From assembly GCA_014058105.1 (NCBI GenBank), contig JACGCM010002776.1:744001-808000 (forward strand): a stretch of 64,000 nucleotides of DNA. Reading direction: 5' to 3'. Positions within the stretch are counted from its first letter, which is position 1. Each line of letters begins with the position of its first letter. The position numbers and the translations under genes were made by a program. Source of the stretch: Kingdonia uniflora (taxonomy: Eukaryota; Streptophyta; Magnoliopsida; Ranunculales; Circaeasteraceae). Shown piece by piece: positions 57,441-64,000 of the stretch. Under the pieces are notes generated by a model, which did not search any database, was not told where the DNA came from, and saw only the letters and a list, made by a program, of their open reading frames with translations.

Positions 57441-58126
57441 CTAACATTATGGTTAACTTGTTTACATACACTTCATGGATAATCTCAGTGGGTAATTAAG
57501 AGCTTCTTTATCACATATACACGGATATATGTCATAGATTTTAATTTGGTTGTATTAATTTAATACTCAGAACAGATCCTAATTGCTCAGGTGTACCGCC
57601 TAGGCTATTTTGTACTATAATGGGCGATTTTAGTTATGTCAAGAAAATATTATGGTACTTGTTAACATACGCAAGGGAAGGGCATCTTCTGTATGAACTT
57701 CGCCTCAAAGAAGGCAAGGAGTATCCTTGTACCTATCCATAATTCTCTTTTTTCTCAACTCTATTATGATCTACATTCCCTTTCACAATAACTACTTATT
57801 ATTGTAGCAAGCTTTAAATGTAAGACTGGCGGGACATTTTCCATTTTTTAGGTTCACTTATTGCTCTTAAGGGAAGTTTAAAGTTCCGAATAAAGAAGTA
57901 ATTTTGAGGTTTTTGGAGGGCTGGCATTTGCCTTAGTAAAATGAATTCGGATAGCTGCTCCAGGATATTCAGGTTGTTGGTGGTGGAGGTATTGACAGGA
58001 GAGGCTTATTGTGTTTTAAGTTATGAAGACAGGACAGCTAGGCTATGGTGCTAACTTGCTTTATAAGTAAGTTGATTTAGTACATGCATCACAAAAATCA
58101 TATGGTATCTATTTGTGGTTGTACAG

Positions 58127-58219
58127 GACGAGGGCCTGATGCATTTGATTAAAGGGGAACATGTGGGTCCATTCAATCTTGGTAACCCTTGCAAATTCAC
58201 CATGCTTGAGCTTGCGCAG
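58127..58219 (+). pseudogene. UXS: Captured single exon of UDP-glucuronate decarboxylase
   Basis: A 93-bp exon with good borders (ttgtacag / gtacct): DEGLMHLIKGEHVGPFNLGN then PCKFTMLELAQ. This matches the family stretch around GEHVGPFNLGNPGEFTMLELAQ in UXS, the Golgi or cytosolic enzyme that makes UDP-xylose for the cell wall. The Gly-Glu of NPGEF has become Cys-Lys. No neighbouring exon was recognised. Confidence 0.82.
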
Positions 58220-59321
58220 GTACCTTCTATAATTTGAACCACGGTTCACTGTTATTTTAGTTATACCTGTTGGTCCATAATTGTCTCCCTACCACATTGG
58301 TAGGTCTACCTTTACAGGTTATAGAAATGGAATTGACATTTCCTTGGCTCTATTTTATGCTGCCAGAGCAGTGTTAGTAGAAGTCTAAAGTAACCCGTAA
58401 TGAAAAGCAAATATAACTTTAAATGTTTTCTATTAAGTTTGTGTTTTCGTTTTCACAAATGGCCTCCACTTTCAACAATATATCAGACAACCCAATTTGT
58501 ACCTGTATCGCATAATTTAGTCACATATGATATCACGATATTGTAATTATATTGTTTTCATTAGTTACAATGTATCATGAGTTATGGGCATAATAAGTAT
58601 CATTTACAAGATCTACAGTATGGGATGGGTATACCAGGCATATCATATGGTAAACAGAATTTATGTATTATGTTGTGTCACTGTAATATTCTTTCCTTTT
58701 TTTTTCCTTTCGATAAGTGAGCAGAGCTAAAGATACCTTTTCATTGAGAAGAAATTAGAATTACTACACCTTGAATTTAGGATCGTACATAGCCCCTGCC
58801 ATTAACATTCTAAAATCTGATCTTCTTGAGGTTATCTGCAAATGAACTTGGGGTGATAATATGAAATTTTCTTTTAGGAAATAGGCTTGCAAGATAATGC
58901 CTTGTTATTTTAGTTTATATGTTATAATTTGATGCACTCTTAGTTTTACTGTATTATTGTATTCTATTAAATCGTAGAATCACTCTTCTAGGACCATAAA
59001 CTACTCTGCTTCTCTTACGAGGCCGAATTGTGTTTGTCTACAGAATCATATGCCTATTAGTTAGTGCTCGTACATGTTATGTTAGTGCTCATTGAATCCT
59101 ACATTTTGCCTTAGGATTTTTATGCCTTGGCATGTGGATGCCTTTAGAGTTTCTAAGAGATGACGTGGTTGTGGCTTATTTTAGACCAATGTTGAAATGT
59201 TCCAGTTGGTTTTATTTTGCAGGCTTCAAAACTTAGCTGGGTATGGAGTTGCCATGGACGTGTCTAAAGAGTTTGCCGTTTCTTTCCCAGACCGTACATT
59301 CCAGGCAAAAACAATGGTAAA

Positions 59322-59580
59322 GATCCAGAAGGATCTAGAGATAATTGGATTTTTCCAGCTGTCGTTCGAACGTGGTTGAGAGCCGTTCGAACAACTCGAC
59401 ATATCTTCTGAAATTAGGCCCAAGATCTCCAAGTCATTTGGCCCCAAATGTTGTTTGAATGATACCTATTTTCTATTCGAACGAGCATTCGAACGATTCG
59501 ACATGTCCCCTAGAATTTTGGCCCAAATGAGTATTTTCGTTCAAACGACCTTGGAAGTCGTTCGAACGACATGTCATACA
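59322..59580 (+). repeat. LTR fragment with TTCGAA palindromes inside CACTA 2
   Basis: Starts gatccagaaggatctagaga, like the LTR start of the small gypsy derivatives (gatccaggaggatctagag). It contains gtcgttcgaacg, gccgttcgaacaac, ctattcgaacgag and gtcgttcgaacgac, and gaattttggcccaaatgag. It lacks the TATA and R/U5 parts, so it is a 5' piece of an LTR. Confidence 0.65.
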
Positions 59581-59688
59581 ATTTTTTTTTTATCTTGTTG
59601 TGTATTAATTTGTTGTATTTGTTTATGTTATACAAAATTTTGGAGAACGGATATTCCAGCTGCTAAGTAAGGTCTAATGTTCTTGCAG

Positions 59689-59986
59689 GCTGATGAAGGC
59701 ATATCAAATGGGAAACACAACAAGCTTGAACTACATGAGAGGCAGAAGGGTATTTGCGATCAATCTCAATCAACCAATTTTAAAAACTTGAGTGTAAGTC
59801 CTAGTTATTTCCATTTATGTCTTGCAAAAACTGTTTAGTATATTGCTATTTTTCCCTATGCAAGATATTTACTAATTTTGTGTTTAACATTTACAAGATG
59901 CATACAACAATAACCCCAATGATCAAGAGGCATTGAAAGCTATAGATCTTTTCTATGATGTAGTTTTAGTTTCTAGTGGCTTTACT
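59689..59986 (+). pseudogene. HSP90: Captured fragment of organellar HSP90 (TRAP1/HSP90.5-6-type)
   Basis: First exon about 59689-59794 after ttgcag: LMKAYQMGNTTSLNYMRGRR then VFAINLNQPIL. Second exon 59898-59986: NNPNDQEALKAIDLFYDVVL then VSSGFT at gtaagt. These fit the HSP90 C-terminal dimerisation region (MGDTSSLEYMRGRRVFEINP; LLYDTALISSGFT). The lack of a charged linker and the NNP.D.EAL form point to an organellar type, but that is inference. One base is extra near 59780. Confidence 0.78.
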
Positions 59987-60483
59987 GTAAGTATTATGAC
60001 CTCCTGAGTGATCAAATGCACGAATTTGTCTTCTTTGGGTGTTTAATGTTTTGGGTTTGGAGTGACTGTAATGATTGTACAAATGTGATATATATATATA
60101 TTTGTAAAATGGCTTTAGCCACGGCTAGTTTTGTAGTAAATAGCGAGTATTAGCCACAGACAAAACTGTGGTACTTAACAAGCATTAGCCACAAATACTA
60201 AGGTGGAGATTGATAAGTATTTTCCACATGACATTTCGTGGGAAAGTTCATAGCCAATGGAGCCATTTGCTACGGTTTATAATGTATCCAATGTGCATTA
60301 ATAGCCTCAAAATAGTCACGGTCGTATCCATGGCTATATCCCATTCATTAGCCACGGTCAAGTTCGTGCTTGAGTATTGGCCACACCCCCAGTTGACACG
60401 GGCCTAGGCACGGGTATACTCATGGCAAATGGTATTAGCCACGGCCAGAGCAGTGGCCATTGACGCTAATTCTAGTAGTGGTA

Positions 60484-60980
60484 GTATGACCGTACGGATA
60501 CAATATTTGAGAAAACGTTTAAAACCGAGAATAATCATAAACTATACAAGATTGGTTTTAAACAAATTTTGCATATTATTGATAAGCATCCAAAATAGAA
60601 TCCGGAGATCATCCATAGAAGCGTCCTTAAAATGTAAGTTGGCAGCGGCTCTAAGTCTGGCTCTAATCCACAAAAAATGTCTTCAAATGCAAGTATGAGT
60701 GTTTCAATGGATTCGAACACCGATAGCTTAGTTGATGATGGCGAAGAAGTGACGGGTCTGGTTTATTCATCACCGGGGTTAATGAATAGGCTAACGGGGG
60801 AAAAAAAGGAAAAATAACTTCTTGGCAAAGTTTGAAGAGGCGATCAAGGCCCAAGAAGGTATAACGGAGATGGTTGGAAATAATGTCAAGCTAAGGCAAG
60901 AAGAAAGGGAAACAAAGAAGGCCATGGCGGTAGAACATCTCGAGTTATACCGGAAAATGCAATAAACGGAACAACAAATT
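60484..60980 (+). pseudogene. Harbinger ORF1, 3' part
   Basis: Continues ORF1 after the CACTA 2 insertion. YDRTDTIFEKTFKTENN, HIIDKHPK, a stop, then SSNASMSVSMDSNTDSLVDD and a basic RLTGEKKEK, with a glutamate/lysine-rich tail (to about 60980) that would be coiled coil. This resembles the NAM-associated C-terminal region of ORF1 proteins. Several stops are present. Confidence 0.55.
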
Positions 60981-61344
60981 CGAGATATGGAGATTATGGA
61001 TAAGGATTTGAGTAGAATGGATAGAGATACCGCCATGTGTTGGCAAATGTTAAAGAACGAAGTAATCGCAAAGATGATGACAAAACATAATGCCATGGTT
61101 TCGTCGAGTACTAGCAGTGGTAGTGATAATATGCCTCATTAAAAGATGTAGTTTAAATTCTAATTATGTTTTTCAATAAATATGTCGATTATTTTGAAAT
61201 GCATTACAATATTTTTAGTTGGGAATGAATTGCAACTTATAAAGTTTGGAACGTTAGTTAAATTGAAATAACGTACGAAGACATGAAAAAAAAAACTACA
61301 ACTACAAATAATTAAAATTGAAATTACAACTCAAACATTACGTC

Positions 61345-62600
61345 TGGCAAATTTCTAACAATGCTCCACGAGATCGGCTTAAAGTTTGATATGTTTATTT
61401 TCATTTCATTACTTCAAATATTCCCCAAGATATTTATCGAACTTGTCATCTGTAGAAATACCTCAGAAAATCTCCGGTGGATACTTGAATGGGTTTTTTG
61501 CTTTATCATACTTGTAATCATGTGTCACCCAATCACGTTAATCGTCAGTAATCATATTATGCAAAATAATGCACGTGTACATAATCAAATTCAATGTTTC
61601 AGGCTTCCAAAACCATGTGGGATTCTGAACAATTGCAAAACGAGCTTGTAAGACACTAAAAGCACGTTCCACATCCTTCATAACCCCTTTTTGCATAGCC
61701 ACAATTATTTTTCCATTGTCGTGATTGGATTTGGAATTATCTTTACAAATATTCTCCACTTCGGGTAAATACCGTCCGCAAGATAGTAACCAATATCGCA
61801 GTTGTGACCTTCAACTATGCAATTTATGGGAGGGGTATTTCCAATTGCTAGGTTGTTGAAAAATTTGCTATGTTTAGCAACATTGATGTCATTGTTCAAC
61901 CCCGGCATGCAAAAAAATACATGCCAAATCCAAAAATCATATGAAGCCACCGCTTCAAGTATGATTGTCGGTTTTTTACTCTCCCATTAAAAGCCCTTTT
62001 GTACGCCTTAGGAAATTCTTCCAACCTCAATACATACAATCGATGTTCCCCAACATTCCCGGGAAACCCCTCGCCTCATTTTCTTTGAGCAACCTTTCTA
62101 CGTCAGCCGGAGTAGGAGATCGCAAGTACTCATCTCGATATAAATAAATCACTGCTTTGCTAAATTTATCCAGTGCATCTAAAGCCGTACTCTTCACCGT
62201 CTGATAATTCTCGTCCCTTGAATCACTGGGCGTACCATATGCAAGCATACAAAATACAGATGTCATTTTTTTATGACCCATTAATCCTTGTGTGCTTGAC
62301 GTATTCGGCATGTATACGAAAAAAGATTTGTACTCTAAAATACCTTGAAGAATGCGTAGAAATAGATTACGCGATATTCAAAATCTTCGCTAAAAAAGAA
62401 CTGCATCGAAAGTCGGGTTTACCTCGTCGGCAATCATCCAACAAAAGTTGATTAAAAATTTTGTGCTTGCGATTGGCGTATTTCTGACCCATCATCGATC
62501 TACCGACCTTTCCGAGTAACCTTGATTTGAAAGCTTCATTTGATAACAACAAATTTAAATGAGAGCTTTGACACAACGCGTACTATTCCAACAACTCATC
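61345..62600 (-). pseudogene. PIF/Harbinger DDE transposase
   Basis: Minus strand, in pieces across frames: SSDDDELLE and a basic stretch (62620-62480), DFRCSSFLAK, SVFCMLAYGTPSDSRDENYQ (62270-62220), GMLGNIDCMY (first Asp, near 62036), WIWHVFFCMPGLNNDINV (second Asp, near 61890), DGIYPKWRIFVK (61780), and VERAFSVLQARFAIVQNPTW (Glu, near 61655) followed by IMYTCIILHNMI. All three catalytic positions of the DDE nuclease survive, but the gene has several stops and shifts. It would have cut and rejoined the element ends. Confidence 0.88.
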
Positions 62601-62880
62601 ATCGTCGGAGGAACTAGCCAAATAATTTATGAGGGGGGCTATTAGTTGGGAACATGTTACTTGAGAATTTGGAAATAGAGATAGAGATAGTTGTTTAAAT
62701 ATGTAAAAATATATGTTTTTTATTAGATATAAAAAAATAAAAATAAAGGCAGGAGATTTGAGTGGGAAATAAATGCAGGATATTTGAGCGGGAAATACCA
62801 AGGTGGGACATTTAAGGGAAATAATGGCGGAATACATAGTATTCCAAATTAACAACATGATGTTGTAATCCAAAATAAAA

Positions 62881-63061
62881 GCATAGCAACATAATTTAAA
62901 TATAAAACTAAGAAGTCAAGCATTAAAACATAACGACATAAGTTAAAATAAAAACATAAAAACATAGTTCAAATGTATAAAGCCCGAAGTCAAAAATTAA
63001 AACATAATGACAGTCCAAAATAAGTTGTCTAAAAGATGAACATAACGAAAAATAACAAATT
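62881..63061. other. A-rich spacer
   Basis: A-rich, with repeated aaaacata/cataac words (aaaacataacgacataag, aaaacataatgacag). No gene. The right end of the Harbinger element should lie in or near it, but no inverted repeat was found. Confidence 0.4.
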
Positions 63062-63950
63062 ATCACAACTGGTATCGACCAAGCTATTCCTGCAACTCTG
63101 CAATGGATTGTTCCAGCTCCTGATTTTGATTATAAAGTTCCTGTATGTGTTCATCTCTCTTTATGATCTTCTCGTCTCTGACAGTGATCACACTAGTATA
63201 ATGGTCGTATAGGGAAGCCGTCCAATCATACGTAATCTACTGGCCACCGACAAACATACGTCTAGGCTCGTCTAGATACTGCATGTACTATAATAATAAA
63301 AGGTATCATGAGAAAAATTTATATATCAAATTAAAATGCTATCAAAATGTTACAATATTAAATTAATCATTTACCTCTGTATAATGATATAAACAAGTAG
63401 ATGGTACCTCGGGGACGTCGCTAAGGCAAGGTACGTCAAGCAACCTATTAGTACCATCAATATCAACAACTCTAAACCGCCATCCGGGATCAACACTGGT
63501 ATCCATGTCTTCCATTGTCAAATGGGTCTTCTGTGGCATAGAATGTGTAAACCTCAGAGGAATAATCTTCCCTTTAACCACTCTTGGACCGATCACATCA
63601 GCGTTGATCGTCTGTGAGTAGTCTGGCAAAATGCATGGTTTAGAAACCCTTGCCCAGTATAGATCATAGCTGATGTGATCTATGAGAAACTACTCACCAT
63701 CTACCCATCCCTGACCTCTAAGCTGGTCTAGATAACGATCCTCAAGTAACCGACGATCCCCAAACATTTCTTGAGCGGGTAAAGGGTCAGCTGGAATACG
63801 TGCAACCCCAAATACTTGATGAGCACACCGCTCCCCCAAATACCAGGCATACAAAAGGCTAGGAACATGGAGAGGTACCCTTTTTTGTGAAAACCATTGT
63901 GCAACTACTAGGGGCATGTCCTCGTAACCCAGTAAACCTTGTTGTATCTC
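63062..63950 (-). pseudogene. Unrecognised two-exon gene remnant, possibly plant mobile domain type
   Basis: Exon A runs from the window edge to about 63375 (MPLVVAQWFSQKRVPLHVPS, YLGERCAHQVFGVARIPADP, a stop, then HISYDLYWARVS, RFTHSMPQKTHLTMEDMDTS, CLYHYTE) and ends at a gtaaat donor. Exon B runs 63289-63062 (MQYLDEPRRMFVGGQ, stop, ITYDWTASLYDHYTSVITVR, then a coiled-coil tail KRDEHIQELYNQNQELEQSI). The ERC..QFG..IP pattern recalls the end of plant mobile domain proteins, but I am not sure. The upstream part lies outside the window. Two in-frame stops suggest a pseudogene. Confidence 0.4.
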
Positions 63951-64000
63951 TAAATATGAGTCTCATGGACATAAAAGATTGTCTAACCTCCGCATCTTAA

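Larger units (their letters stand above)
52016..60480 (+). mobile_element. CACTA element 2, carrying pieces of six host genes
   Basis: Left end CACTACTAGAAAATGG; the right end read inward is CACTACTAGAATT. The 3-bp flank is ata on the left and gta on the right, one mismatch. Subterminal gtggctaa/agccacgg arrays (52040-52200; 60110-60470) align with those of CACTA 1. Contents in order: RDR-gamma fragment (minus), NDA last exon (plus), truncated TNPA-like gene, then GPX, TAF12, UXS and organellar HSP90 fragments (all plus), plus an LTR fragment (59322-59580). No catalytic transposase is seen. Stretches without a recognised gene are 52560-53500, 55220-55775, 57441-58126, 58220-59320 and 59987-60100. 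Confidence 0.9.
51096..62880. mobile_element. PIF/Harbinger element, decayed, split by CACTA 2
   Basis: It has the two genes of the superfamily: a Myb/SANT-like ORF1 on plus (51541 onward, resuming at 60484) and a DDE transposase on minus (62600-61345), convergent as in Pong-like elements. A probable left end, GAGCATCTCCAATAG, lies at 51096 within the 3' flank of GSTU. I could not find its inverted partner on the right, so the right limit is set only by the transposase N-terminal region. CACTA element 2 accounts for 8.5 kb of its length. Confidence 0.6.

Noticed and set aside
63062..63950. A confident plant mobile domain assignment
   Set aside because: Only a short ERC..QFG..IP-like pattern supports it and the N-terminal part is outside the window, so it was kept as an unrecognised gene remnant.

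Overview
The window looks like repeat-dense intergenic DNA from a flowering plant, probably a eudicot. It is AT-rich, and its gene relics are plant families: tau-class glutathione S-transferase, RDR-gamma polymerase, internal alternative NADH dehydrogenase and NAD-malic enzyme. Plant LTR retrotransposons, CACTA, PIF/Harbinger and hAT elements and a SINE make up most of it. I see no intact, clearly functional host gene. The two candidates not inside a transposon, a RING-H2 ubiquitin ligase (19430-20154, minus) and a GSTU (49601-50835, plus), both carry frameshifts.

Layout. 1-2919 is unassigned. 2925-13455 is a coding-poor LTR element (minus) with a perfect 5-bp duplication; a small Ty3/gypsy derivative (10232-13332) sits inside its 5' LTR. 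13655-14220 is another LTR, followed by a TRIM-like fragment that is split by a 2.9-kb solo LTR (14506-17422). 18148-18813 is a solo LTR with perfect duplications. After the RING-H2 gene come a hAT-like element (20712-21734) and a gypsy 3' end plus LTR (22230-24061). That LTR is followed or interrupted by CACTA element 3 (24062-30802), which holds a solo LTR and a second small gypsy derivative (26567-30003). 31178-32680 is a 5'-truncated Ty1/copia element, and 33163-33299 is an orphan last exon of SEC23.

34008-49365 is a four-level nest. A Tourist-like MITE contains a copia element (34147-49031, minus). The copia 3' LTR is split by CACTA element 1 (34459-44870). That element carries a TNPA-like gene plus genomic pieces of GCD1 and of NAD-malic enzyme, and a SINE lies in an intron of the latter. 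The GSTU pseudogene starts just outside the MITE. 51096 to about 62880 is a decayed PIF/Harbinger element whose Myb-like ORF1 is split by CACTA element 2 (52016-60480).

CACTA element 2 is the most remarkable object here. It carries recognisable intron-containing pieces of six host genes (an RDR-gamma polymerase in antisense, NDA, GPX, TAF12, UXS and an organellar HSP90) next to a truncated TNPA-like gene. The related element 1 carries two different host genes. A second window-wide signal is a CpG-bearing palindrome built on TCGTTCGAACGA. It occurs in clusters, almost always inside LTRs, in several families that otherwise look unrelated, often near a TTTTGGCCCA module.

All product calls come from reading translated sequence and recalling family signatures; no database search was run. 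Element boundaries rest on terminal motifs and target-site duplications visible in the sequence.
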